From: Caulobacteraceae bacterium
Lineage (GTDB): Bacteria; Pseudomonadota; Alphaproteobacteria; Caulobacterales; Aquidulcibacteraceae
DNA length: 64,000 nt
NCBI GenBank assembly: GCA_016703335.1
Contig: JADJCG010000008.1
Coordinates: 117,753-181,752 of the forward strand
Reading direction: 5' to 3'
A model generated the notes under the pieces. That model was not told the DNA's origin and did no database searches. It worked only from the letters and a program-made list of their open reading frames with translations. The translations under genes and the position numbers were made by a program. This document shows positions 53,715 through 62,446 of this stretch, piece after piece (position 1 is the stretch's first letter; every line of letters begins with the position of its first letter).

Positions 53715-54319
53715 ATGAGCAAGTTTGGCGTCGCGGCGATCGCTGCATTGGCGGCGATGACCTTGGCCGCGCCCGCGCACGCGGGCGTCTTGGACAATTT
53801 TCAGATCAAGCTCGGGGTGTCGGGCGTCCTTCCTGACGAGCAGGGAGATCCGATCGATGTCGACATCTCCGATGAGTTCGTGCCTTCGCTGCAGATCGAG
53901 TATTTCTTCAACGATCATGTCTCAGCCGAATTGCTCTGCTGCGTGGCGACGCATGATGTGACCGCGGCCAGCGGCACCATCGACCTCGGCCAAGTCACGC
54001 ATTTTCCGCCGACGGTGACGCTCAAATATCGTTGGACCAATTTCGGCCAGTTCGAGCCCTATGTCGGCGCCGCGTCAATTTCACATCCTTTATCGACAGC
54101 GAGCCGCCCGCCGGGCTTCACGTCGAGTATGATTCATCCGTCGGTCCAGCACTGCAGGCCGGCGTCGATTATCGCATCGACGAGCATTGGGGCGTCAATC
54201 TCGATGTTCGCCGGATCTGGATCAACACCGACGTTGCGATCTCAGGCGCGATCACGGCGAACGACGAAGTCGACATCAATCCGTGGGTGGTCTCCACTTC
54301 GATTGCCTATCGCTTCTGA
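53715..54319 (+). CDS. ompW: OmpW-family outer-membrane protein, one frame break
   Basis: A Sec signal (FGVAAIAALAAMTLAAPAHA) precedes an eight-strand barrel with FQIKLGVSGVLPDE, PSLQIEYFFNDHVSAEL and the conserved PTVTLKYRW. One G appears lost near 54073 (GGCGCCGCGTC); repaired, PYVGAGVNFTSFIDSE continues to the aromatic end SIAYRF. About 202 residues. OmpW forms a narrow channel for small hydrophobic compounds and is linked to low-oxygen adaptation. Confidence 0.88.
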
Positions 54320-54654
54320 ACGACCCGCCGGCGCCTCGCTCTCGAACCCGTTTTCTGACGCGCGAGATTTTACGCACGATCAAAACGGCTTGTTGGGCGA
54401 GGCGCATGGTGGATTGAAGCTGCGCGCAAGTGCAGCCTGCCAAGGCGGCGCCTTGGCGCTCGCGTCCCAGGCAGGCGGAAATCTCCCCCAGCACGCCAGC
54501 CTGATTGATGTAGGTGTCGAGGCGCCGTGAGGCCCAAGCCAGGAAGATGCTGGCGCGAGGAGACGGGGTGATCGGCGCGCCACGCGAGGCGCCGGGCTCG
54601 TGCCCGGATGGCGCCGCGGCCACCGAGGGTTCACGGGGGCAGCACAAAATTGCG
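54320..54654. other. Intergenic stretch between convergent genes
   Basis: No recognisable gene is present. A minus-strand frame (SRRLDTYINQAGVLGEISAC) looks protein-like around 54460-54540 but has no clear start, so it may be a remnant or chance. Confidence 0.3.
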
Positions 54655-55616
54655 TTACGGCAGGACGCCCAGCAAATGCGTCACGTAGGCTGCATAAAGC
54701 GCGATCAGGCATGCGCCTTCGAGGCGGGTCACTCGTCGTCCAGTCGTAGCGAATAGCAAGAGCAAGACGGCGCTGAGGCACATCACACCCCAGTCGATCA
54801 GCGATACTTCGGCGGGCACCGCGATCGGCTGCACAAGCGCCGTCACACCGAGAATGCCGAAAATGTTGTAAATGTTCGATCCCACTAAGTTGCCAAAGGC
54901 GACATCGTTCTTGCCTTCGAGCGCAGCGGCGAGGGTGGCGACCAGTTCTGGCAAGGATGTGCCGACCGCAACGATGGTAAGTCCGATCGCCGTCTCCGAC
55001 ATACCGGCGCCCGCGCGCCAACGTGACGGCGCCTTCGACCAAGAGATCGGCCCCGAAAACCAGGAAGTCCAAGACCACCAAGCGCAAACAATGCGGAAAC
55101 CCAGAGCGCGTCCGGAACAGGATCGTGCGTGTGGGCTTCGGCTTTGTGCACGTTTGCCGCTGGCCCGCCGCCGCGTTCCAGCACCCAGACCATGATAATG
55201 TAGATCAAGAGTAACGCGACAAGCGCGCCGCCCAGTGGACGGTTCAGTTCACCAAACACGAGCGCGATCGCAACCAGCGTTGCCGATGCAACGATCATCA
55301 CAAGTCCGTCGCGCGTGATCGCCGCTGGGTTGACGGGAATAGGCCGAATGAGCGCGACCGTGCCGAACACGAGCAGCACATTGCTGATGTTCGAGCCAAT
55401 GACGTTGCCGAGCGCGATGCCGGGCGCGCCTGAAACGGCTGCGTTCACGCTGGTGAGTAATTCAGGTGCAGACGTGCCGAACCCGATCAGCGTGAGGCCA
55501 ATGAGAAGTTCGGAGAGGCCAAGTCGTCGAGCGATACCCACGGCGCCCCGAATGACGCCTTCACCTCCGAGGGCGAGCAGCAAAAGTCCCCCGCCGATTT
55601 GTGCCAGCAATTCCAT
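54655..55616 (-). CDS. Na+/Ca2+ exchanger-family antiporter (YrbG-like), two frame breaks
   Basis: Starting at MELLAQIGGGLLLLALGGEG, the first half holds the CaCA alpha-1 repeat (GFGTSAPELLTSVNAA, GNVIGSNISNVLLV). The second half holds the matching alpha-2 repeat (VAVGTSLPELVATLAAAL, GNLVGSNIYNIFGIL). Between them, near 55085 and 55010, the frame slips twice, with VVLDFLVFGADLLVEGAVT in a third frame. Repaired length is about 320 residues, as usual. It exchanges Ca2+ or another cation for Na+ or H+ at the inner membrane. Confidence 0.88.
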
Positions 55617-55843
55617 CTTCGCTCCGCCCCGCTCTCGTTGATCCCATGCCGTATCGCGCCAGCTGCAGCAACTCCGTACGGAAAAACGCTTTTGGCGAAC
55701 GTAATCCGTCCACGCGAGCAACGCCGCCGGCAACCTTGCATCGACTAGGTCAGTCACGGAATTCTTGCGGTCGGCCAGCCAGTAATCCAAGAATTCCCAA
55801 GCGTGCGGACTAGAGCAAACCCAGGCTGATCTGCGCACCAGTT

Positions 55844-55939
55844 CTAAGTGGGCGGCGCGTTCATGAATACGCCGGCAGCGGCCGCAGCAAGAACAACTAG
55901 TAAGATAAGACCAACTCTGATCCGGCGCCGTGAGCGCAT
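55844..55939 (-). CDS. Possible 31-residue single-helix peptide
   Basis: On the minus strand MRSRRRIRVGLILLVVLAAA starts a tiny frame that fits one positively headed membrane helix and ends NAPPT. No other support. Confidence 0.3.
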   Translation of the reverse strand: MRSRRRIRVGLILLVVLAAAAAGVFMNAPPT

Positions 55940-55989
55940 CGTGTCATAAGCAGGTTTGTCTAAATAATATGATCCGGCCCCTGCCTCGA

Positions 55990-56160
55990 TCACCGCACCT
56001 TTGCGCAATAGGGATCGCAAGGCGCCGCTTCGAACCCTTGTGATACACCAAACGCCGTCGCGCTAGACGAGGACAGCGCAGAACGCTCAATCAGCGCCGC
56101 AGCGATCTGGCGCTCCTTGCGCAAGCGTATCGCGACGATGGCGCCGCCGGCATTCGACAT
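55990..56160 (-). CDS. Small ORF of 56 residues, unknown
   Basis: MSNAGGAIVAIRLRKERQIA opens a 56-codon frame ending DPYCAKVR, after a GGAGGACAA sequence that is a good ribosome site. It carries two cysteines near the end. It resembles nothing I know. It is divergent from the next plus-strand gene. Confidence 0.45.
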   Translation of the reverse strand: MSNAGGAIVAIRLRKERQIAAALIERSALSSSSATAFGVSQGFEAAPCDPYCAKVR

Positions 56161-56291
56161 GTTAGTTGTCCTCCCTGGCCGCAGGATAACACGTGCTGTG
56201 CATGAACCAACATCCATAGGGCGAAATCGAAATTGATCGGTTGGCGTCATTTGATTGGAGCGCAAAGCTGAGTTGGCGAACGTGAGGTGAT

Positions 56292-56747
56292 ATGGACAAT
56301 TGGAAGAAGGGACGCGGAATGCTTGGTCCGCTCGCCCCGCTGCTAGGACGTTGGGTCGCGAACTCGGCAAAGATGCCAGATGGAAGCGTCGGCGATTGCA
56401 CGCGGGAATTCGCCGCCTTCGGCGCCGGCTTTGTACGTCTGGATGCTTCGTGGGAAATGGGCGCACGCGGCGTCTATCGAGAGATCGCGATGTTCGGCCA
56501 AAGCGATGATGGAGCGCTCGCATTTTGGTCGTTCACAATAAACGGCAAGCGATCGACTGGACGTCTCTCCGATGCAAGTGACGTGCATAGCGACGCCATC
56601 GCCTTTGTCGCGGAAATGCCCGCGGGTACTGCACGGTCGGTCTATTGGCCCGATGAAGACGGCGGGGGCGGGTTCCGCTTTGCGGTCGAGAGCAAGGTCA
56701 AGCGAGGGTGGAACAGGTTTCTTGATCATCGGTATCGACCTGGCTGA
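56292..56747 (+). CDS. DUF1579-like soluble protein
   Basis: The 151-residue protein (MDNWKKGRGMLGPLAPLLGR) has an up-and-down barrel pattern with PLLGRWVANSAKMPDGSVG, FGAGFVRLDASWEM and a final KRGWNRFLDHRYRPG. Such proteins resemble DUF1579 or fatty-acid-binding-like barrels. Function unknown. The ribosome site GTGAGGTGAT is close to the start. Confidence 0.6.
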   Translation: MDNWKKGRGMLGPLAPLLGRWVANSAKMPDGSVGDCTREFAAFGAGFVRLDASWEMGARGVYREIAMFGQSDDGALAFWSFTINGKRSTGRLSDASDVHSDAIAFVAEMPAGTARSVYWPDEDGGGGFRFAVESKVKRGWNRFLDHRYRPG

Positions 56748-56859
56748 AGTCAGCAGTGACAACTTCCGCCCCATTTCGGGCGTTCCTTGCGCCGGATCAA
56801 ACGCGCGCGCCACGGACGAAGCCACCTTGCTGCGCGTTAGAAGAGGGCGGTCAAAGCGC

Positions 56860-57765
56860 ATGCAATCGCGTCGCAACATCATACTTGGCGCGGGCGCCGC
56901 TCTGCTCGCGCCCAACGCCTTTGCGCAAGCGAGTGCGCTTCAATTTCTCGTCGTCGGCGATTGGGGCCAGGCTTCTGAGCGGCAACGGCAGGTCGCAAAT
57001 GCCATGGCCAGCGTCGCTCAGAGCAACGCGACGCGCTTCGTCATCTCAACCGGCGACAATTTCTATCCAAGCGGCGTGGGCTCGGTGAACGACCCGCAGT
57101 TTCGGCGGTCGTTCGAAGACATTTATGCGGCGCCGGCGCTGCAGACGCCTTGGTATGTTGTGTTGGGTAATCACGATTATGAAGGCTCGCCCAACGCCGA
57201 GATCGCCTATTCAAGCCGTAGCCCGCGCTGGCGTATGCCGTCGCGCTATTGGGCAGAAGAGATGGCGGTCGGTGCTGAGACCGCGACCTTCTATTTTTTG
57301 GACACCACGCCGATCTCCCGGTTGAGCAACGCTGCGTCCCACGTGCCTCTGCTTGGCGCCGCCGGCGAAGCCCGCGAACAATTGCAATGGTTCGAGCAAC
57401 GGCTGCAGGCGGACCGGTCTGCCTGGAAGATCGTGGTCGGGCATCATCCGATCTATTCGAGCGGCAATCATGGTGAGTCGCCGGCGGTAGCCGAGCGGAT
57501 CAGGCCGCTGCTCGAAACCTATGGCGTGCAGATCTATTTCAACGGTCACGATCACGATCTCGAACACCTGGTCGATCGGGGCGTGAATTATGTGTGCTCG
57601 GGCTCGGGCGCATTGGCGCGCCAGATCGAAACGGTGCCCCAGTCGCGGTTTGCCTATCCTAATGTCGGCTTCGCCAGCTGCATACTCGGCAGCGATGCGC
57701 TGGCGCTTCGCTTCCACGACGGCGATGCAGCGGTGATTTATGAGGTGCAAATCGCGCGCGCCTAA
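56860..57765 (+). CDS. Secreted purple-acid-phosphatase-like metallophosphoesterase
   Basis: From MQSRRNIILGAGAALLAPNA a Tat-like signal (RRNIILG) is cleaved near AQA. The metal-binding blocks of calcineurin-type phosphatases are all visible: VVGDWG, STGDNFYPSG, LGNHDYEG, VGHHPIYSSG and NGHDHDLEHL. The GDNFYPSGV pattern is that of tartrate-resistant (purple) acid phosphatases. It would dephosphorylate an extracytoplasmic substrate. Length about 301 residues. Confidence 0.88.
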   Translation: MQSRRNIILGAGAALLAPNAFAQASALQFLVVGDWGQASERQRQVANAMASVAQSNATRFVISTGDNFYPSGVGSVNDPQFRRSFEDIYAAPALQTPWYVVLGNHDYEGSPNAEIAYSSRSPRWRMPSRYWAEEMAVGAETATFYFLDTTPISRLSNAASHVPLLGAAGEAREQLQWFEQRLQADRSAWKIVVGHHPIYSSGNHGESPAVAERIRPLLETYGVQIYFNGHDHDLEHLVDRGVNYVCSGSGALARQIETVPQSRFAYPNVGFASCILGSDALALRFHDGDAAVIYEVQIARA

Positions 57766-57788
57766 TCGCGCGCAGGTGTGCGGCTGGC

Positions 57789-58586
57789 TCAGTCGTCATC
57801 GTCTTCATTGAGCGACCATTCGAGCTGCACGCGGAGCTGACCGTCGGCGTCAGCATGACCTGAGCCGGCTAGAAAGCCGAATTGCAGGCTCACCTCCCGC
57901 TCGCGCTGGCTGGCGAGGCGCACTTGCGCGAACGGTCCCCAGTAATGCGCGTAATCGTCGATGTCGCCCAACTGATCGTCGAAGCCTGTATCTCCGAAGC
58001 CTTGCACGCCGATGCGCCAAGCGGGGCTTACTCGATAGGCGCCTTGCGTCGCATAGCCAATTTCCCAGCGATTGTCTGAATGATCGCCGGTCTCGCGTTC
58101 GGTGACGATGTTGAATCTGAGATCGAGCGGTCCATCGAGGTGCTGCATCAGCAGTTTCAGTTCGATGTTGTCTGGGCCTTCGCCCATGTTGCGTTCGTAT
58201 TCGGCATAAGCGCCGAAATGAACTGGCCAGCGTCGACTAGGGATGAAGTCGAACACGTTCTCAATGGCAAGCCCGCTTAAGTCCGTCCCGCCCTCGTTTT
58301 GACGCCAGGTGGCGGCGATTCCGGGCCGCCACCAACTGAGATAGGCGTAACTCGCCTCAGTGCGCGTCTCCCAGTCGCCGCCATTGTCGCCGCCAACGAG
58401 TTCGCCGAAATGGAGTGAAACCTCTGTTGAACCGGCAACGACCGTGGGTGCTTCAACCTCATCGGCGAGACCTGGTTCGGCCGCGGCCACAGGCGTCAGC
58501 ATGACCAAGAGCGCAGGCGCAAGCGGCAGTGCGGCCGCTCGCCCGACTTTGGCGACTTGCATGCTCCAACGCGAAAGACGACTCAC
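57789..58586 (-). CDS. Outer-membrane beta-barrel-like protein, unknown
   Basis: A signal peptide (LLVMLTPVAAAE) precedes a 230-residue domain rich in alternating strands (FGAYAEYERN, DLRFNIVTERETGD, VRLASQREREVSLQFGF) and acidic loops, ending EDDDD. This is like the barrels of copper- or solvent-linked outer-membrane proteins, but no family is certain. The 3' end faces the phosphatase gene. A FixK half-site (TTGATCGAGGCCAA, 58674-58687) lies 88 bp upstream. Confidence 0.6.
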   Translation of the reverse strand: MSRLSRWSMQVAKVGRAAALPLAPALLVMLTPVAAAEPGLADEVEAPTVVAGSTEVSLHFGELVGGDNGGDWETRTEASYAYLSWWRPGIAATWRQNEGGTDLSGLAIENVFDFIPSRRWPVHFGAYAEYERNMGEGPDNIELKLLMQHLDGPLDLRFNIVTERETGDHSDNRWEIGYATQGAYRVSPAWRIGVQGFGDTGFDDQLGDIDDYAHYWGPFAQVRLASQREREVSLQFGFLAGSGHADADGQLRVQLEWSLNEDDDD

Positions 58587-58772
58587 GTGGCACCTCTATC
58601 GAAACGCGGCCAGCGTAGCATGCTGGTCGTGGAGCGGATGTGCGGCAAGCCGCGCATGGCCGCACCGCGCACTTTGATCGAGGCCAAATTGGCAAGTGGC
58701 TCTAGGGCCTTTGCTGCCTGCGCAGGGCGCGAGGAATGGCCGCGGCCTCACGCGTTGGGGCAGTTGCGCTTG

Positions 58773-59254
58773 CTAATTCAGCACGACAATGCCGGCGTTT
58801 AGCAAGCTCGCAAAGCTCACCCATGCTGCGTAAGGAAGAAACAGCATCGCGGAAATCCGATCGCGCCGCCATGACGTGGCGATAAAGGCGATGATGGCGA
58901 TAAGCATCGACGCGACCACCGCCAATGCGACTAGAGGCGCGTGAAGGACAAAGAAGATCGGCGACCAAATCCAGTTAAGCGCAAGCTGCACCCACCAGAG
59001 TGTCATGCCGGCGGTGGTGCGTCCAAGCTCCAGGTGCGCGCGCCGGCGATCCCGATCAGAACGTAAAGCGTGGTCCATACCGGGGCGAATATCCAATTGG
59101 GCGGATTGAACGCCGGCTTCTCGAGCGCGGCGTACCATTCGCCAGGCAGACTCAAAAATCCGATCGCGGTCCCACCCAGCACGACGAGCGCGATGAAGAC
59201 GGCAAGGGCGCCTAAGGTCGGGCGCGCTGCTTTAGTGTGCGCTGCATCAGTCAA
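58773..59254 (-). CDS. tspO: TspO/MBR tryptophan-rich sensory protein, one frame break
   Basis: MTDAAHTKAARPTLGALAVF begins a five-helix protein with LPGEWYAALEKPAFNPPNWIFAPVW-type motif (P-W-Y and K-P-x-F-x-P-P), and, after a slip in a GC run near 59035, GRTTAGMTLWWVQLALNWIW and PYAAWVSFASLLN. TspO binds porphyrins and, in Rhodobacter, tunes the oxygen response of photosynthesis genes. Here it sits within the FixK island. Confidence 0.9.
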
Positions 59255-59470
59255 TCGGCAATCCCTGCAAAGGCTCGAAAGTCTTGGCCGATGGTACGGA
59301 GCAAGGCCAAAGATGGATCACGGGCGTCTGGTCAGACCCGAGCTTAAATTCGCAAAACGAACCGCTGTTCCGCCGGCTCATCCTTCGAGCGGCACGCCCA
59401 TCAGGCGTCTGAGTTCAATCGCTTGCGGCAAGGTAAAGAGGGGACGAAGGTTCGAGATGGCGCCTTTCTT

Positions 59471-59575
59471 TTAGAGCTGCGCCATGATGTCTTCGATTGA
59501 GCTGCACGAGCCGTCCGCGGCGATCTCTTTCGCGCGGGCCATGACCATCAAAGGCGCGCCCAGATCCGGAGGCAT
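59471..59575 (-). CDS. Possible small protein of 34 residues
   Basis: MPPDLGAPLMVMARAKEIAA opens a 34-codon frame ending IEDIMAQL. The sequence after the TAA stays protein-like in the same frame (LPQAIELRRLMGVPLEG), which suggests either a nonsense change in a 65-residue protein or a miscalled stop. Confidence 0.35.
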   Translation of the reverse strand: MPPDLGAPLMVMARAKEIAADGSCSSIEDIMAQL

Positions 59576-59693
59576 TAGACTTCCTCGCCAGCGGGACAAG
59601 CGCAATGCGAACGCGACCGCGTGTCCGTGTTCTCATCCCTCATCATCACGGCCTGATCCAAACGAAGCGTGCGCCATCCTCGCCGAGCAGTGC

Positions 59694-59707
59694 TTGAGCG
59701 AGATCAA
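59694..59707 (+). promoter_or_regulatory. FNR/FixK-like box before the nitroreductase region
   Basis: TTGAGCGAGATCAA, one mismatch, lies 42 bp before the small ORF at 59750 and 238 bp before the nitroreductase. Confidence 0.55.
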
Positions 59708-59749
59708 GCCAGGCAATTTCGTTAGATCGCGTTGCTCAGAGGTTCGTCC

Positions 59750-59908
59750 ATGTCGCAATTCCAGCTTACGACACAGACGCCGCGTCCGTTGGCTTATCTG
59801 GAGCGCGCGTGCGGATCTAATGACGCGAGCGCGGCGGTGCGCGCCGGCTTCACCGCGCTCGATGCTTCTTGCGCCAGATCAACCCGCCGGACTGCACCTC
59901 GTGTCTGA
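59750..59908 (+). CDS. Small ORF of 52 residues upstream of nitroreductase
   Basis: MSQFQLTTQTPRPLAYLERA starts a 52-codon frame after an AGAGG, 42 bp downstream of a FixK-like box. The first 40 residues look protein-like (AAVRAGFTALDAS). The basic end may come from a frame slip. No family is recognised. Confidence 0.35.
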   Translation: MSQFQLTTQTPRPLAYLERACGSNDASAAVRAGFTALDASCARSTRRTAPRV

Positions 59909-59945
59909 GTGCAAGCGCTGAAAAGCCTTGCCGGAGCAATCGTCC

Positions 59946-60551
59946 ATGGAAGCCAGCGCACAAGAGCGTCACGCCAATATTCAGCTACCTTATGTGAAGC
60001 GAGCCGGCGGTCTTCCATTGCGCGATGCGCTTAGCCGGCGCGCGTCATGCCGTGACTTCGATGGCCATCCGCTGGAGGCGCAAACGATCGCCGACCTGTT
60101 GTGGGCGGGATTCGGCATCAATCGCCCCGAAGACGGCGGGCGCACTGCGCCATCGGCTCGCGATTGGCGTGCGATCGACCTCTATGTCGCTCTCACCGAC
60201 GCGGTCTATCGCTATGACCCCACGCTCAATCGCCTCGATTTCGTCGCTGCGGGTGACCTTCGCGCCGCCACCGGCGTGCAGACTTTCGCAGCCGAAGCGC
60301 CGCTCAATCTCGTCTACGTCGCTGACTATGCCAAGATGCAGGGCGCGAGCGCGGAGCAACGCGACACGTTCGCGGCCGCCGACGCCGGCTTCATCGCCCA
60401 GAACGTCTATCTCTTCTGCGCCGCTGAAGGACTTGCCACGGTGGTGCGGGCTTTGATCGAGCGCGGGCCGCTTGCCAAGGCAATGCGGCTGCGCCCCGAT
60501 CAGCACGTGGTGTTGGCTCAAAGCGTCGGCCGTCCCGTGCAGGCGCGTTAA
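59946..60551 (+). CDS. Nitroreductase-family flavoprotein
   Basis: From MEASAQERHANIQLPYVKRA the 201-residue protein has the FMN-phosphate motif SRRASCRDFDG, LLWAGFGINRPEDGGRTAPSARDW (SagB/ThcOx-like layout), and the FMN-binding Gly/Glu region with AAEGLATVVRALI. It would reduce a nitro or quinone compound with NAD(P)H, or act as an oxidase. It lies below a FixK-like box. The product has no signal peptide, so it is cytoplasmic. Confidence 0.85.
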   Translation: MEASAQERHANIQLPYVKRAGGLPLRDALSRRASCRDFDGHPLEAQTIADLLWAGFGINRPEDGGRTAPSARDWRAIDLYVALTDAVYRYDPTLNRLDFVAAGDLRAATGVQTFAAEAPLNLVYVADYAKMQGASAEQRDTFAAADAGFIAQNVYLFCAAEGLATVVRALIERGPLAKAMRLRPDQHVVLAQSVGRPVQAR

Positions 60552-60638
60552 GCCATCCCGCGGCGCTCGTCCGCCTTTGCGCTCAATCAATGCGCCGACG
60601 CCCGCGTGGGCTTAAGGCGCGAAGGTGCAGATAGGGAG

Positions 60639-60737
60639 ATGGAATTGGACCCGTTCGTTTGGTTTGTCGTGGGCACGATGAGTTTGCTGGCGATCGTGCT
60701 CGGCTGGGGCGCTTGGTACACGCGCGACCGCAAGTAG
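60639..60737 (+). CDS. Small single-helix membrane protein of 32 residues
   Basis: An ATG at 60639 gives MELDPFVWFVVGTMSLLAIV followed by LGWGAWYTRDRK and a stop. It is one ideal membrane helix with aromatic belt residues and a positive cytoplasmic end. The shape recalls small accessory subunits of terminal oxidases such as CcoQ or CydX, though no oxidase gene is adjacent. GAAGGTG lies 12 bases upstream. Confidence 0.5.
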   Translation: MELDPFVWFVVGTMSLLAIVLGWGAWYTRDRK

Positions 60738-61361
60738 GATCCTCAAAGGCGCGCGTCGCCAGGGATTGATATTTACCAAGAGAAACGCGGCCTCAAACGA
60801 TCCAGCCTCAATCTGAACTGCAAGTCGTACTCGGTAAATGAGATATCGACCGCGTTTCTTCCCGCGATATTAAGCGCGCCCCTGCATGGTTTCGCCATGC
60901 AATGGGTTGATCAAGAAAATTATGTAGGGCCGTGCCGGCGCGTAACGAGGCGCGCCACGCTGCACCACCGCCGTCGCGCCAACAAGGCGGAACCCTCGCC
61001 GCCTCAGCTGCATTCACTGCTCGCCGAGGGGCCTTACAGGCGCGGGAGTTAGGCTGCGATGTGCTGAAGAGCCGGCGTGTTCAGCAGCGTGTCTGCGCCG
61101 GCATAGATCTGGCCGCGCGGCTGGGGGATCAACGTTCGCTTGTGGTTTTCGAGACGCTGAACGCGGCAGCTCTTGCGTGTGCGGACAGGAGCGATCACTG
61201 ATCCAGCGCGCAACTAGGTCGACCAAAATTCAATATTTCGGTCTGAACCGGCGGGCGCCGCGGCTTTGCCCGCCCTCGGATCTATCGGGCGCGAGATACG
61301 TCTTCGTTGCGAGTGCAGCGCTGCATTGATCGGCAGACGAGCGGCGCGTATCGGAGCTGCC
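60738..61361. other. Intergenic region with a small hairpin
   Basis: No gene is recognised in 624 bases. GCATGG at 60884-60889 and CCATGC at 60895-60900 form a perfect six-base stem. A FixK half-site (TTGATCAA) occurs at 60906-60913. A plus-strand frame around 61030-61200 (LGDQRSLVVFETLNAAALAC) is weakly protein-like without support. Confidence 0.3.
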
Positions 61362-62033
61362 TCAATCGTTTGAGCGCGTCGGCATTAGATAGCTCGCCAT
61401 AGCCGACGCAAGCAGCGCGCCAATGAATTGCGCCAGGATGAAGCCCAGCGCGTCCGCGGGGCGGACGCCGGCGAAGGTGTCACTGAACGCGCGTGCGATG
61501 GTGATGGCCGGGTTGGCGAACGAGGTGGAAGCGGTCCACCAATAGCCCGCAGCAATGGTGAGTGCGACGGCGGCAGGGACCGCCGACGCTCGCGCGCGCG
61601 ACACCAGCAAAATCGCCAGCACCAGAGCGAAGGTCGCGACGCCTTCGGATAAAGCTTGCGACAAGCCGCTGCGGTCGTGCGTACTGACTTGCAGAAGCGG
61701 CAGTGCGAACATGGCGTGCGCCACGATTGCGCCGGCCCAGCAGCCGGCAATCTGCGCCAGGATGTAGGCTGCCGCGTGCAGGGGCGCTATCTGACGCTGC
61801 AAGGCAATCACAAAGGTGACTGCAGGATTGAAATGTGCGCCGGAAATCGGCGCCAGTGCGGTGATCAAGACGAAGAGGATGGCGGCGGTGGCGCCGGTAT
61901 TGGCTAGCAGCGCGACGGCGTCATTGCCGTCTGCAAGCTGTGACGCGAGGATGCCTGATCCGATGACGACGCCAGAGAGGATAAGCGATCCCAAAGCTTC
62001 TGCGGCCACGCGCCTGTCGAGCGTCACTGTCAC
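61362..62033 (-). CDS. MIP-family aquaporin, probable arsenite channel (AqpS-like)
   Basis: The 223-residue protein has six helices and the two NPA half-helix motifs, HFNPAVTF and ANPAITIARAF, with the typical GVRPADALGFILAQ before helix six. Last gene of the arsenic operon, it overlaps arsN2 by four bases. In rhizobia AqpS lets arsenite leave the cell after ArsC reduces arsenate, replacing an ArsB pump. No ArsB/Acr3 pump is in the window, so the same route is likely here. Confidence 0.88.
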   Translation of the reverse strand: MTVTLDRRVAAEALGSLILSGVVIGSGILASQLADGNDAVALLANTGATAAILFVLITALAPISGAHFNPAVTFVIALQRQIAPLHAAAYILAQIAGCWAGAIVAHAMFALPLLQVSTHDRSGLSQALSEGVATFALVLAILLVSRARASAVPAAVALTIAAGYWWTASTSFANPAITIARAFSDTFAGVRPADALGFILAQFIGALLASAMASYLMPTRSND

Positions 62034-62446
62034 AGCGCGCGTATCATCAGTGTTGCCGAGGCTGGGCAGAGGCTGCTGAACTGCCGAGAGTTCGCGATCA
62101 ATGCCGGCGCTTCGGCGCGCTCGGCGGCACGCCAGCCGAGCCGCGCGAAGAATGCCTGCGCGTCGGTGGTCAGTAACCAGAGCCGTCGCGCGCCTGCGTC
62201 ACGCGCCCGCACTGCGATTGCTTCCACGATCGCCGCGCCATGGCCGGCGCCGCGCGCATGTGGCGCAACGACGACAGAACGCAACAAGGCCTCCTCGCCG
62301 CGACCAACGCCGCCCCAGGCGAAGCCCGCACGGGAGAAATAGCGAAACGGCGCGTCGTCGAGGTCGTCGATCGGAAGTCCGGCCGCTTCCAGCGCGGCGA
62401 CAAATTCAACGAAGGCCGCGTCGCGACGCCTGATCTCAAGCAACAT
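62030..62446 (-). CDS. arsN2: ArsN2-like GNAT acetyltransferase
   Basis: The 138-residue protein (MLLEIRRRDAAFVEFVAALE) has GLPIDDLDDAPFRYF, then the acetyl-CoA loop VVAPHARGAGHGAAIVEAI and the end RRLWLLTTDAQAFFARLGW, matching ArsN2 proteins of arsenic operons. It overlaps both neighbours. The exact substrate is not settled for the family; related ArsN1 proteins acetylate organoarsenicals. Confidence 0.8.
   Translation of the reverse strand: MLLEIRRRDAAFVEFVAALEAAGLPIDDLDDAPFRYFSRAGFAWGGVGRGEEALLRSVVVAPHARGAGHGAAIVEAIAVRARDAGARRLWLLTTDAQAFFARLGWRAAERAEAPALIANSRQFSSLCPASATLMIRAL

Larger units (their letters stand above)
59255..59749. other. Gap between tspO and the nitroreductase region
   Basis: Apart from the small ORF and FixK-like box listed separately, nothing is recognised. 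On the minus strand, in frame after the stop of that ORF, KKGAISNLRPLFTLPQAIEL continues to 59378 like the rest of a small protein. Confidence 0.3.
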
